The position numbers were made by a program, and so were the translations under genes. The notes beneath the pieces were generated by a model, which did no database searches, was not told where the DNA came from, and worked only from the letters and a program-made list of their open reading frames with translations. Source: Crocodylus rhombifer (taxonomy: Eukaryota > Chordata > Crocodylia > Crocodylidae). Taken from it: a DNA stretch of 64,000 bases. Below, piece after piece: positions 1-12,350 of the stretch (its first letter is position 1; each line of letters starts with the position of its first letter). The stretch covers positions 868,001 through 932,000 of the forward strand of contig JAVSML010001153.1 of the NCBI GenBank assembly GCA_038503035.1, written 5' to 3'.

Positions 1-640
1 TGAATGAGGATCAAGCTTCCCAGCTTGTTCTCCACCCAGCTCCGCACTTACACCGCTGAGTGGGGAACAGGACCCCAGCCTCCTCCCTGCATGTAGGGTG
101 GGGGCTGGGAACTGTCCTGGTCAAGGGCAGGTCCCAGCCCTGTGCCCCAATCAGGTGTGATCAAGGCGCAGGGCTTGGAAAGAGCTACAGGGGTGGGGTA
201 GGTCCCAGCCTCCTGCTCGGATCTGTTGATGGGGCAGCTAACAGTGAGCTAGCTGCTAGCTGCCCCACTGGTGGACTGGGGCAAGGGGCTAGCACCTGCT
301 CCTCCTCTGCAGTTCTTTCCAAGTCCACTTCCCTTTATCAGGCAGCAGAGGCCAGGAGCTCCCTGCTGCCGGACAGGGGGACACTGTCCCCGCCCTGGCT
401 GCAAGGAGCTCCTGGGGGCAGGGTCTAATGTCCTAGCCTGGTGCTATCTGCCAGCCCCTGGGCTAGAACCCAGAAGGAGCCTAGAGCTCTCCCTGGTGGC
501 AGCAGAGTCCCATTGCAGGGCCCCAGGAAGTAGGACAGGATTGTTGCCATTAGCAGCAAATCTGATCCCACTTCCCTGCATGTTTAGACACCTATATTTA
601 CTCGCAAGTAGTTCTCACAAGTAATTTGATCCCAGATCAA
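1..640. other. GC-rich non-coding stretch, possibly the end of a MITE
   Basis: Two overlapping open frames occur here but they resemble no family I know, have no splice context and are rich in Gly, Pro, Ser and Leu, as expected from GC-rich non-coding DNA. The right edge (about 580-625) has the pattern of a terminal repeat of the short non-autonomous elements seen elsewhere in the window (gtttagacacctat). The left end lies outside the window, so the element cannot be defined. Confidence 0.35.
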
Positions 641-2631
641 ATGCAACCAGTATTCTAGATGAGGTCAACACTTATCGGCATTAATACCTCCCTGTCTTTA
701 CTGGAAATAGGCCACTTGATGGGATCCTAAGATCACCTTTGCATTTCCATCATATTAGCATAATTATTCAGCATTCATTATTCATCTAAGATAGACTAAT
801 ACACCTGTGTCTTTGTCCTCCTCAGTTATTTTCAGTTGATATAATCCCAGTTTATAGTAAAATTTTCTTTAAAAAATTCGTATTAATTCATTGTATGACC
901 TTGCACTCTGTACTATTTTCTGGTATTCCAATATGCAAGGTGGCCTCTATGCTGATTATTATCATCACCCTTATTGAAAAATAAAGGTAAAGTGTTGATT
1001 CCATTTTTGAACCTTGTTACATTTTACACTTTATGCCTGTTTCAGGCGCAATGCTGCCTGTGTTCCTTGCTCTTCTTTAGCCAGTCCTCCTCTGGTATCC
1101 TTGCTTTTCTCACTTGCCACATCTTGATCTTACTCAGAGGGAGAGTCCAGTTGATGCTGTGGGCAACCCAGCATGCCAGAGTCTTAGTTTGCACTTCCTC
1201 CTACTTGGTTGGTCCTATGGTTTTTTTCGGAGGAATAACAGGGCATCTGAATGCCTAGGGCAGGAGCAATGTGCAGGGGAAGAAACAGCCACCAGCACTG
1301 GAGTGGCTGAAGTAACAGTTGTTATTTCCCACTCCCCAACCTCAAGCTGGTGCCTGGGCTGCTGCCCTATTTTCCTTGCCTTAGTTATGCTACTAGATTA
1401 TTCTTCCCTCACTCCTAAAGCTCTAGAGTCCTTCTGAACAGATCCAGTACCAAACTGGTCTTCCTTATGACTTGGTACACATCCCCAGTCTTCCCCAGGC
1501 AGTTCCCCAAAGTACTTTCCCTCCTCAGCTGGACCTCTTGTCCTTCCCCCAGTCGGAATCCTTCTGACTTTATGACTGCTGGGGCTCTCCCTTTATACTG
1601 CTTTCAGGGGTATGGCCTCTAGCCCTACCCCTTTTGGGGCCTGTAATGGGGCCTTGTTAGATGGTTGTTAATCTAATCCTATCTGGTCATCCTCAGTACC
1701 TAATAGCCCTCTTCTTATCTCCGCATAGCTAAAAGAATCTTTTGCTATCTGTTTTAATTTTCTTTTTCAAAGTCAAAATCAGCTTGATTTCCCTTATGGG
1801 CTCCCTGTTTATGGTCAATGTCCAATCAGTTAAGGCTTCTTTCCTATACAATGTCCACCCCCGCCCCCACTTGCTAGAATAAAACTTCTAGATAGTTTTT
1901 GCAACTTTGATTTAAAGACATTTCAAAGTCGTTTCCATTCAAGCCTTGGAGCTCTGCAGTTCAATACCCTCACAACTAATTCCCTTAAATTCTCAATATT
2001 TCTCTTTTGAAATCAAGAACCTACATATGTAGACAAATACTTAGTCCTGCATAGTCCTGCCTATCATTAGTCCTGCACAGCAAATTGAGAGGCCATTCCC
2101 CTTGAAGTAAAAGGTGAAGCAAACAGCTGGAGTACCCAGCAATCCTGCACAGCTGCTTGCTGCAACTCTGTATATTCCATATTATATTACAAACCTTCAT
2201 CTCTGCAGAAGTAGCAATCTAACCCTAAGAATTATCCAGGTTCTACTGTATCATCTCTTTTTGGTTCCATGACTACTTGGTGAAGAATATTATCCAGGTC
2301 CTTTCCTTATTAGTAGCATTTGATTTCCAGTCTATGACTGAGAAGTGAACAATCTCCTATAATGATGCAATTCCTAGTAACCTAATACTATTATTGCATG
2401 ATTGTCAAGTGATTTTGATCGAAAGAAATTCTGATTGAACCATGCTATTATCTAATTGCGTCACAGCCTACTCATCATTAAAGTTCAGTGCATTCGTTTC
2501 AATGGTGACGTTCCAGTCATAATTGCTATTCTGTCATGTTCCTGTTCCTGTACCAATATTTCTAATTTTTTCATGTTGTACCTTCTGAATTAATGTAGAA
2601 ATATTTCAGTTGTTCCTTTCTGCTACCCACC
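641..2631. other. No gene recognised
   Basis: Moderately AT-rich sequence. The open frames at 974-1258 and 1114-1437 overlap in different frames and show no domain or motif, so I treat them as chance. No repeat boundary could be fixed. Confidence 0.6.
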
Positions 2632-2882
2632 GGGTACGTCAACATGTGTCCCTATGGTGCCTTTGTTATTGCACTGTAACATTACGGTGCAGTAACAGCC
2701 TGTACTATACCGTGTGCACTGCACACGGTTATTTTTAGCTGCTACATCGCTGTAGCAACACATTATAATGAGAGAATGTATTGCTACAGCAACGTAACTG
2801 CGGTGTCATGGTTTGTGACCAATTATGCTATGTCACCATAGTGCATTGCTACAGCTAGATAGCATCACGTGTATGTGCACCG
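2632..2882. mobile_element. MITE-like element with internal hairpins
   Basis: The ends are roughly inverted (gggtacgtcaacatgtgtcc on the left; gtgtatgtgcacc on the right). Inside there is a perfect palindrome at 2710-2728 (nine-base arms ccgtgtgca and tgcacacgg around one base) and a hairpin at 2749-2790 with arms gctgtagcaacac and gtattgctacagc. The motif gctacagc/gctgtagc recurs. No clear target duplication was found, so the borders are approximate and the family is unknown. Confidence 0.5.
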
Positions 2883-4439
2883 CTGTTTCCTAGCCAGATC
2901 AGGTAGAAGTACGGAGTCCTTTCTCTAATTGTATTGCTTACTTAGCTATTGCTGTCATTAATATTAAACCACTGTTTCTCTAAAGATGTTCACAGAGGGA
3001 AAAAGATAGAACTATCTACTGTCTCAACATGTAAAAAGCCTATGTATGATGTTTTGAGTTGGCACTCATTTATTTCAGGCCCCATTCCAGCGAAGTGCTC
3101 CACAGAGGCTGTGTGTTGCTCTTTTATGATGCCCTTTTCACAAAAAGGGCATGACATTCAGGTGCCGGGTTCCACTCATGAGAAGCATTTTGCAGAATCT
3201 GGTTTCTCATTTGTGGATAGATTTTTTTTTAAATGAACGTTTGTGATTTTTTTTCTCTTGCTACTCAGAGATTTATATATCCTGAGTAGCTGCATTTAAG
3301 AAGGGTTTTACAAGAATTTTTAAAGGATTCATTATAACCTTCGTTAAGAAATTCTTGCCCCAGAAAAGACAGAAACGAGGCAGCATATTGCGCATGTAAA
3401 AGTTACACTGCTCTTCAACATTCTTTCTATTTATCCAGGATAAGAACTGGCTTTATCTGGTTTGATACAAGGTTTTACAGATGCTGTATGTATGCTGACA
3501 ACTTTCAAACCAGGTTCTGCCTTGACAATATATTTTTTAAAATATATCAAGAAATTCCTTTCTCTAGTTCTGTCAGTGTATTTTGCCTTTCTGTGCCTGT
3601 CTTTTGGGTGGCAAACTCTCCAGAATAGACACTGTCTTGATACTGACTTGCAAGACACAAAACACATTATTGGCCTTCGACTAACAACAAAGTTAAAAAG
3701 CCAGGTCCTCTGTTATGTTACTGTTATGTCCCCAAACTTACCTATTCTCTTATAAACATGGGTTAGATTTTGGATGCTATCTTTTCTTCGGTTTTACTAA
3801 AGTCCCAATCAGGACTACTGTGTCATCATAATTAAAAATGTCTTGAAGGTGAACAGGAGCAACAAAATGATCTGTTAGCAGTGCAGTTTTGTCCCCAGCT
3901 TCTCTACTTTCTTAACCAACATATGACAAATGGTGACATAGGCAAAAGCAGGTTCAGAACGAATGTGTAATGAGTGATGCCACTCCAACACTGAGTCTGA
4001 TATTTAATTTCAGCAATTTTCCCATGTATCTCTCCCTTACAGTTCAGGCAACACTTCAAGTAAAAACATGATTCCCTCTCTCTCTTGCTCCAGATATATA
4101 GGCTACTATACATAATAGACATTAGCAGTCACATTCAAAAATGGATGTTTTAAGGCCTACACAAGCACAAAATCCACATGCAAAAGTGCAGCAGCAACTG
4201 TGCAAGTAGAGTAAGTATCTTGCATGAATCATTTGTATATGAATTTGGCTGCTTTGTGTGTTCAATTGCAGTAAATGCAAATGGAATAGTAGGTGTTCAT
4301 TTGCACATGCACATGGCCCTCTCCACCTTTTGAAATGTTATCTTGATAGGATTAAATTAACAAAGGATTAGGAAAAAAACCTCAGTGGACCACTTAAAGT
4401 TGACACTGGAGAGCTTGTAATCAGGGCATAATGTAATGG
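2883..4439. other. No gene recognised
   Basis: AT-rich sequence. Frames at 2949-3236, 3462-3755 (plus) and 3431-3667, 3904-4122 (minus) show no known domain; the plus and minus frames at 3.4-3.7 kb overlap each other, as chance frames do. Confidence 0.6.
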
Positions 4440-5509
4440 GAACATTGTTTAACAGTTTCGTTGCATCTTTCTTTACAGAGAAACATGAGAGATCAACTCA
4501 AGTCAGAGATCAGTTTACTAGTAATGACAGAGAATGAACTAGACCTTGTACAGATTAGGGAATTGGTTTTTAAGAGTGTAGATACAATTAATGCAGACAA
4601 AACACACAGTCCTGATGGCATGAATCCATGAGTCTTAACGGACATAAACAAGGAAATAAGCAAAGCTTTAACTAACATATTTTAAAAAGTTCACTTGGTT
4701 TGGGATTTCTTTCAGAGTAGTGGAGAGTGTAAAATATGTCTCCAGTATTTTAAAAAGACTCAAGAGAAAAATCTGGGGAACCAAAATAATTTGTTTAACC
4801 ATTTGTTTTGGAGAATATCTTTGACACTATTTTAGGGAAGATATGGGATATGGAGAAAATTCATGTATACAACTCATGCTTAATCATCTCCTACAGAACA
4901 CTGAATGTTATATAATACTTATAAAATATTTGGGGATTCAATGTGTTTGACAGCCTACTAGTAATAAGGATACGGAAAAATCCAACGTATACTAATTAAA
5001 TGGGTATGATTGTACACAGGAGGACTTGCACTCCAATTTTATTCTTCCTGTGTGGAAAAAGGGATCAGTCGTTTTCATGGCATCATTGTGAATCCATGCA
5101 TCTGGATAAGTATGGAACTGAGGAAAGCATGGGCCTCAGTCCCTTTTGCAGATGGTCATGCAGTTTGGCAATTCAAGGATGTGATGGAAATGAAACTTGT
5201 ACAAAGTCTGTTCTTCTAACAAAGGACTGGAGTAGGCTTGGTTCTGAGACTGATTTTGTTCAATATCTTCATCAATGACCTGAAAGATGGGATGAAGTGC
5301 ACCCTCAGCAAGTTTCTGGATGACACCAAGCTGTGGGGAGTAGTCAATAAATTGGAGGGTAGGATTAAGATTCTGAGAGACCTAGAAAAATTGGAGGATC
5401 AGATCAAAATAAATCTCATGAAGTTCAAAAAGAACAAGTACAGAGTCCTGTACTTAGGCCATAACAATCCCATTCACCGGTGCAGGCTGGGGACCAACTG
5501 GCTGAGCAG

Positions 5510-6221
5510 TAGGGCTGTGTGAAGCTTCGGTTGCTGATTCAATTTGGAAGAGATTCAGCCCAATTCAGCAGCCAAATCTCTGAATCCAAATCGAATCAGG
5601 TGACCCATTAATCTCTCTGAATCCAATTGGAAGCCTTCAATTCGATTCAGAGAGGTTCAGAAAGATTCGATGATTCAGCTATAGACACAACTTTATATGT
5701 TTTTTCTATGTACCACGAGGTACCATGTGCAGTTCATGAATAATGAGATGGTGGGGCAGATGGAGCATCCCATGAGAGCATGGGGGAGTCCCCCACGCAC
5801 TCGGCAGTGGATCCGGAAGTGGACCAGAAGTACTTCCAATCCACTTTCAGGTCCACCATGGCTCGGCAACTGGTGCCTCCTGCACCGGGGCAGGGCACCC
5901 GGGGTTCCCCCCATGGCCAATTGCTGAGTACTTCTGGTCTAGTTCTGGTTCTGCCACCGAGCATGCAGGGGACTACCCCCATGCTGCTGTGGGACTCAGC
6001 GTTGACGAGCCTCGCCTGGTACCTTGAGGTACATAGAAAAAACATATAAAGCTGTATCTATAGCTGAATCGCTGATTTTCCAAATCAGAATTGAATCTTC
6101 AGATTCAGCTGAATCGAACTGGGAAACTGATCCCAATCCAAATCAGTGAATCAAATCACTGTCCTCCAAACTGGGCTGAATCCAAATCTGAATTGAATAC
6201 TGCCTGCTTCGCACACCCCTA
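5510..6221. mobile_element. 712-bp fold-back MITE with 8-bp target duplication
   Basis: The element starts tagggctgtgtgaagc and ends gcttcgcacacccccta-like, giving a terminal inverted repeat of about 16 bp with few mismatches. It is flanked by ctgagcag (5502-5509) and ctaagcag (6222-6229), a 7/8 match to an 8-bp target duplication, which points to a hAT-type transposase. The inside is a large inverted repeat: the 54-bp block 5672-5725 pairs with 6017-6070 with only a few mismatches, and the outer arms carry many copies of gattcag or ctgaatc. The centre (about 5750-6000) is also inversely related. The open frames in it are mirror images of one another (both start MFFLCT), so they are not genes. 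It interrupts the CR1 copy around it. Confidence 0.85.
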
Positions 6222-6373
6222 CTAAGCAGCAGCTCTTCAGAAAAGGACCTGGGGTTTACAGTAGACAGTTAGCTGAATATGAACCAATAGTGTATCCTTG
6301 TAGCAAAGAAGGCTAACAGCATACTCAGCTGCATTTGTAGGAGTGTTGCCAGCAAATAGAGGGAAGTGATTAT

Positions 6374-6484
6374 CAGCGTTCCTTCTAAGCTGCACGGTGT
6401 GCATGGCCATGCAGGCACACCTGGCAGCGTGGCATGAATGTGTCTGCATGGCCGTGCATGCCATGTGGCTTAGAGGGAACGCTT
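6374..6484. mobile_element. 111-bp palindromic hAT-type MITE inside CR1
   Basis: Perfect 8-bp target duplication gtgattat at 6366-6373 and 6485-6492. The ends are inverted: cagcgttccttctaag on the left and cttagagggaacgctt on the right. The internal bases are also nearly self-complementary (atggccatgc, gcatggccgtgc). Removing the element and one duplication gives uninterrupted CR1 ORF2 sequence. No coding capacity. Confidence 0.85.
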
Positions 6485-7040
6485 GTGATTATTCCCCTCT
6501 AATCAGCATTGGTGAGGCCACATTGGTGTGTCCAGTTTTGGGTCCCCCCACTACAGAAAGGATGCAGACAAATTGGAGAGAGTCCAGCGGAGGGCAGTGA
6601 AAATTATGCAGGGGCTGGGGTACATGGCTTATGAGGTGAGGCCGAGAGAACTGGGCTTATTTAGTCTAGAGAAGATTGAGAGGGGATTTAATAACAGTGT
6701 TCAACTACCTGAAAGGGAGTCCCAAGGAGGATGGAGCTAGACTGTTTTCAGTGGTGATAGATGACAGAACAAGGAGCAATGATCTCAAGCTGCAGCAAGA
6801 GAAGTTTAGGTTAGATATTAGGAAAACCTTTCTCATGAGGAGGGTAGTAAAGCGCTGGAACCCACTACCCAGAGACACTGTTAAGTCTCCATCATTGGAA
6901 GGTTTTAAGGTCTGGGTAGACAAAGCTTGGGCTGGAATGACATAGTTGGGGCTGGCCCTGCTTGGAGCAGGGGTTGAACTACATGACCTCCTGAGGTCCC
7001 TTCCAACCCTAACTTTCTAGGATTCTATGATTTTATGAAA

Positions 7041-8944
7041 TATTAGGCAAGAGTATATTTGCTTACTTAAAGAATAACTGCTGTTATGCTATTTTAATTT
7101 TATTGTCATGGGTGTGTTCTAAAAGCTTTAGTGTGATATCTTAGTTTTGTTCGAATGTTTTCTAATGTAGACTGAAGGGTACTACGGAAAAGAAAAAAAA
7201 AAGGAGAGGGGGTGGATATATTTTTATCTGCTCCTTGATTTTCTTCCAGGTAGTTCAACTTAATGAGGAACTGCAAGGGAGAAACCAAAAATAGCCCATC
7301 AATTGCTAATTTTTCTATGCCTGTACTTTAGTAGAGGGAGGCTGTTCTTTGAGCTGTATCAGTATCTGCAGAAATCACATGCTAAGCAGATGTATATAAA
7401 TAAGGGGCAGATAGTTCATATGCATAATAGATTGAAAATATGAAACAATAAACAATGTAGGCAATGTTAGATAATTCAACATAAGCATAGGTCTTCATGC
7501 TTTTTTCCTGTTTCAGACAGTTCAGGTAATTCTTTAGACCATGCCAGTTTCTTGCTAGCTAAACTGACAATGCATTAGATTGGATCTTCAGGTCATCCTT
7601 TCAATGTAGTCACAAAAGCCAAATCCAAATGTCAGTCAAGACAGGTACAGAAAACTAACCTATTATATAGTTTCCATCACAGTCCTGGTTTTGTTCTCCA
7701 TATGACTAACTAGCATATCTATGCTTTTATAAGTTTTAATGCAAATGTGCCAGAGTTGTCAAGGTCATTATTTGTGGCTGCCTTGCTCCAGCTCTCTCTC
7801 TCTCAACCCCTTATATCTTTATATTGAAATAGAAATGGACCTTATTACGCCCACTCTTTTTCCTTGTTGCTTCTTTTGACAATGACAGTTCTCACATTAG
7901 GATGTAACTAGCATGGTGCCTGTCAGAAGGCAACTGAATGCAATCACAGCACGTACCACCAGAATTTCACGCATTCCCATATCTAAACAAAAGAATATTA
8001 GAGCCATATAGGAAATATGATTTTCCAGATTAGTTAAGGAGCTATAGGCTCTATTATCTACAACAAGATTTGGTTTCTTCTCTTTTAGACAGTTACTTAC
8101 TTAATAGTATGCCTTATATAGAAAAAAAAAACATATTTAACAAAATTAAAATCATACAACAATGATGAATTTTGGAAGTTTGTATAAGTAACGGGGCTAC
8201 ATTGAAACATTAAAAAATAAAATTTTGAAAAAAAATTCTGATTTGTCTTAAAGGTTATTATGTATAAGCAGAACAATAATTAGAGGCAAAAAGGCTATTT
8301 TGATGCATCATTAACATTATATAATGACATCAAACAAAAAATGTAGGAGTCAAAGCCATATTATGTGCCTTATATGACTGAGCAACCCAGTGGGTGTATA
8401 AACTATAGTCTCTGACTTAGACTTAGCAGCAGAGCAAACAAAAAAACAAGAATGTATTACCTTTCCACAAATCCTAAATTAAACACCACAGCTGATAAAA
8501 ACAGAGAGACAGCGAAAACTTCTAAAACAACATACCCCCTTACCTTCTGTAATATAGGATAACAGATAAAAAAAAAGCTAACTGAGCTACCAGCATCTGC
8601 TGCAGAAGAGAAACTCACTTCATTTTAAGAGTCTGGTCCAGGACTAAATCCAAAACACAATCTGGTTGCCTCTGAAGAGTTCTGCCATGTTACCAGAAGG
8701 AAGTAAGGCAACAAAGTAAAAAGGATAAGTGGAGGAAAACAGGAGAGGACAGGAGTTCTTCAGCTGAATGCTGGGAGTTAGAAAGAGCACCTCACTAAAA
8801 ATTAAAATTAAATAATTATTAACTGTTCTAATTCAAAGTATAGGAAAAGAAAAATGATATAACTCCTACAGTGGTTTTCTATCTCAGGAAAGTTCCCTCA
8901 TGAACATTAATGACTGTAACTGAAGATGTAAGATGTATCTAACC
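7041..8944. other. No gene recognised
   Basis: AT-rich sequence with runs of A (for example around 8120-8230) and no frame above 61 codons. Nothing resembling an exon or a dated repeat was identified. Confidence 0.6.
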
Positions 8945-9132
8945 CAGGGGTGGGCAATTATTTCGGGTGGAGGGCAGCTTATTTCTGTGTTTTGGCAAGC
9001 CATCGAGGGCTGCATGACAGGTAGCCAGAGGCAGATAAATATTAATTTTCTAAATTTTTTAGGGGCCCCCCAGGCCTGATAGAATGGCCTGGTGGGCCAC
9101 ATCTGGGCTGCAGGCCATATTTTGCCCACCCC
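8945..9132. mobile_element. hAT-type MITE (caggggtgggcaa family)
   Basis: The left end is caggggtgggcaattat and the right end attttgcccacccc, a good terminal inverted repeat that has lost its last bases on the right. The flanks give a weak target duplication (atctaacc and caataacc). The internal segment gataaatattaattttctaa is shared with the fragment near 32.4 kb, so this is a dispersed family. Confidence 0.75.
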
Positions 9133-9559
9133 AATAACCATTAGAGGAAGACATTCTTACTCTGGCAGCCCTGTTCACATATGGTAGGTAGAATTTTCTG
9201 ACTATGGAAAAATGATAGAATAGCTCTTCTGTTGCAAAGGACAAAGGACACGACAAAATGGGCAGAAGTATTTAGCAGAATTTGCAGATTTGTTGCAGTG
9301 TGACAGGGCGATGAATGCTTCTGTTATGGCTTATGAACTTGCAACCTATGGGCTGTCAACTGCATGCTGTAGCACTTGCACCACCCCAACCCCCTCCAAA
9401 AAGGTTGAGAATATATAATAGCTTCTATTATTATTCTAACAATAGTTAGAAACCAGAATATCAAAAACATTCTGACCTTCTATGGCTTTGTCGTTTTCAG
9501 GATCCCCTGCACTGACAATTCCCAACAACTTTATGCTGACAGAACCCATGTTAATATAG

Positions 9560-9560
<1 letters not shown>

Positions 9561-9591
<31 letters not shown>
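9561..9591. repeat. (TG)n microsatellite, about 15 units
   Basis: Uninterrupted tgtgtg from 9561 to about 9591. Likely length-polymorphic. Confidence 0.95.
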
Positions 9592-9593
<2 letters not shown>

Positions 9594-9754
9594 ATTTGTG
9601 TAAAATGTAGTCAGATTTTCATTACTGTAGGAATCTTAACACTTTTCCAATCTTAACACTTTTACAATTTCTGACTGCTTTTATTACAGTGACCAGTTTA
9701 ATACGCCCTACTGAAAGAAGAGCTTTATCAATGTGTTTCAGAGATGAAGGATGG

Positions 9755-9985
9755 GTTTGTGGTTAAAACACTGGATAAGTATTCAGTTTCTAGCTCTGCT
9801 GTGGACTTCCTGTAAGACCTTGAGCAAGCGTTTTCATCACTCTGTGGCTCGGTTCCTCATCTATAAAATTAGAATCTTTTTTTTTTTTTTTCTTCATTCA
9901 GTGTTTGTCTCAGCTCTTTAGATTATAAGCTCTTTGAGATGCAGGGTATTTGTAAAAAATCTAGCACCAAGATGATATGATCTTG
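9755..9985 (+). mobile_element. MIR-like CORE-SINE with LINE-derived tail
   Basis: The segment reads like a MIR element: ggttaaaacactggataagt near a tRNA-type A box, then tagctctgctgtggacttcc, tgtaagaccttgagcaag and ctcggttcctcatctataaa. A 15-base T run at 9877-9891 interrupts it. The distal part (ttagattataagctctttga, then ctagcaccaagatg) matches the tail found at 52.5 kb and, reversed, at 42.3 kb. Assignment is by recalled consensus and needs a repeat search. Confidence 0.65.
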
Positions 9986-10195
9986 ATCGAGGGCTCTAGT
10001 GTTAATATAGCATAGAGAGAATAGGAATGATGCTATATTTCATCTTACAAAGCTATACATTTCGATATTTGTAACTCAAGCAGAAGTTTAATTAAACATA
10101 GGCTAAATCCAATGGGCCCATAATAAATATAAACCCAGAAAGCTGAATGGGTGCATTTTTATAAACCGAAATAAAATCAGTCACTGGGCATGTCT

Positions 10196-10416
10196 ACATG
10201 AGACGCTTAATGTGCGGAAGACTAATTCTGTTGTGCATTATCACTGCGGACAAAACCTAGGCTAATGCGCTAAAGTGCAGTAGTTTTAGTCTAATGCACA
10301 TTAATGTCACTAAAAAAGTATTCATCTGTACTAATGTGCAGTAGCACCAATTATGGTGCATTAAGTTTAGTATACAGTGCATTAATTACAGTGCATTAAT
10401 AAACATGTCGATGCTC
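10196..10416. mobile_element. MITE with gtctacatg-type ends
   Basis: The left end gggcatgtctacatgagac is mirrored on the right by aaacatgtcgatgctcc. The inside is rich in gtgcattaatg-type repeats in both orientations. Relatives with the same kind of ends lie at 17.6, 39.7 and 56.0 kb. No clear target duplication. Confidence 0.55.
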
Positions 10417-10569
10417 CAACTGTCTGCCTTGTTTGTTACAAAATGTTTGGGTGAGACTGCTTCACGTTTCCATAGGATTTTCCTTAGCCTTACATATGTT
10501 TCTTAGCTTTATGGATGTGCTTTTTCCGATGGAATATTGAACCCAGTTTCACATGTGGCATGGACTCTG

Positions 10570-11060
10570 TGGGCAGGTCCAGATGATCATGCATGTGCCC
10601 TTTGTGGAGCCTCAAAGCCTTTTGAGGCACCACAAAATGCACATGGCTCATGTAAAAGGGTTCTTTGCACTGCACGTTTGCACCATGGAAGCAAATTTAC
10701 ATACTGGGAACTCCCAGTATCTAAAAAAATTGCAGCAAAAAAAAGTGGGGTAGTATATGTGGCTGCAGTGTTTTCCATCCGAAACCAGAGCCTAGCTGGC
10801 CAGAGCCACATTCTGGTTGGCCAGGCTCCACGTGCCCAGATCGCTGCTGCTGCAGCCTCAGGAGGCCCCCAAAACCCCAGGTAAAGCTGCTGGGGCCAGC
10901 CCAGGTACTGGGCCCAGCCTCCCCAACCCCACTCAGGGCAATCTGCCATGCACCAGAGTGTGTGTACAGGGGTGTGCCCAGGAACAAGCAGCAGTGGCAC
11001 AAATATGTGCCACTGCTATTTGTCCCTGGAGAAACTCCCACTTGTGGGATCTTGCCCCAT
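10570..11060. mobile_element. Non-autonomous element with gtccagatga end
   Basis: Starts near gggcaggtccagatgatc. Its interior (gccagagccacattctgg, caggaggcccccaaaacccc, gggacaagcag-type segment) is shared with 27195-27616 and with 19.5-19.7 kb. Its left half is also similar to the reverse complement of 21850-21950. The long frames on both strands (up to 137 codons) overlap each other and are explained by the GC-rich repeat. The borders are approximate. Confidence 0.55.
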
Positions 11061-12350
11061 GAATCTGCTTAGTTTATAACCGGGAAGCCAGAGCTATTTT
11101 TCTTCTCAGCTCCATGCATAAAATATCAGCAATCACCATTATTATATGAAACACACTATACTGTAACTGTTATCTGAGTTGCTTCCTTCCGTTATAGAAG
11201 GTATCTGGATTCATTCAGCCATGTGAAGCAATTTTATTTTTAAAAATGCCAAATGTGTGCTTTGGAATAGTCCTTTGAAGCACAAGGACTGACATTTGTG
11301 CTGCTGTGCTAGTTTCATTATCTTGGGAAGGAGAATATATCTGGCATCACATTTAGTCTGATAAATATGATGATAATAAGAAAAAAATTCCTTGAGCATT
11401 GGCAGCATGTATTTACCGCTGCAACCACATCCCGGCTGTCAGGTCACATAAAAGAGGCAGTAACAGAAGACAGTTGCAGGGAGTAGGTTATGTAACAAGA
11501 TCAAGCCAATGAAAGTCTGGCACCCAACAGTAATTCCTCTAACAGTGCAGATGGTCTCCTTATCCACAGGATTCTATTCCCCTTATCCACAAGCTTATAA
11601 TGTATTACCTACCACTGCTGTAAGAGCTGCATACACACAAGGATAAAAATTAGGTATCAGACTGAGCACTGGAAAATGCAGAGGCTTCCTTGAAGGTACA
11701 TTTTCTGAACAGAAGAGGGTCACCTTGTTACCTTAAATTCCTGATTCCACCTCCTGGAATTCACAAAAAAATGCAGCACAGCAACTCTCATCCTTACAAA
11801 TGTGAGCCACTGATCTTTAAATCAGTTGGAAATATCACTCAAACACAAGAGGCATCAGAAGCTAATGAAGCAGGGGAAGTGCTACATATAAATTAGAAGG
11901 TTTTCTATTGCCTTAGTTTCAAAATTGGACATCATTTAAGTTACTATATGGGCACCTGCCAGCCGCACTCCTTTTAAGGATCTATCAGTATTTCCTTTAT
12001 CAGCCATATTTTTAGGAGTTAATAACTTGGATGTAGAAAATAATTTCAGGTAGAAACTTGCTCTGAATGTTATTAGCTCAGGAAAATATTGTTTCTGAGA
12101 CCAGGGTACTAGGCAGTAGAGAGGATTTGCATCCTTTCCTTTCACCTCTGGAAAGCTTAGTTCAAGTCCTACGAAAGTAATAATGAACACTTCTAACATG
12201 AACTCTCTATCCCAAAATAGGAAAGTATATTACTCAGATTGAGGCCAACATGTTCTAAAGCTTTTGTAGACAGAACAAGTCAGTCAGTCAGACATCTAGA
12301 GGTATGTATGATTTTCAAACAGGGCTGCTTGGTGCTTTTGAGTCTCAGTG
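11061..12350. other. No gene recognised
   Basis: Ordinary AT-rich sequence. The short frames at 11211-11408 (minus), 11690-11896 (plus) and 11936-12199 (minus) have no recognisable domain. Confidence 0.6.

Larger units (their letters stand above)
4440..7040 (+). pseudogene. Old CR1 LINE copy, ORF2 reverse transcriptase to 3' tail, broken by two MITEs
   Basis: CR1 elements encode an endonuclease and reverse transcriptase that copy their RNA into new sites. Around 4580-4800 the translation shows decayed pre-RT and RT sequence (SPDG, then VLTDINKEISKALTNIF). At 5238-5509 it reads [11 protein letters not shown] followed by the catalytic box as FLDDTKLW, so the two aspartates remain. The frame is cut at 5510 by a fold-back element and resumes at 6222; a second MITE sits at 6374-6484. 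The ORF2 C-terminus continues at about 6540-6940 (RRAVKIMQGL, then FRLDIRKTFLMRRVVKRWN). The 3' UTR ends in the CR1 tail gattctatgattttatg at about 7020-7038. Many stops and frameshifts make it inactive. It belongs to a different, older subfamily than the copies at 32-45 kb. The left end is diffuse. Confidence 0.85.

Noticed and set aside
5693..6049. Four overlapping frames starting MFFLCT or similar on both strands
   Set aside because: They are mirror images created by the fold-back element and share no protein family.
10587..11000. 137-codon minus-strand frame and plus-strand partners
   Set aside because: Inside a dispersed non-autonomous element present again at 27.2 kb; frames are not conserved between the copies.
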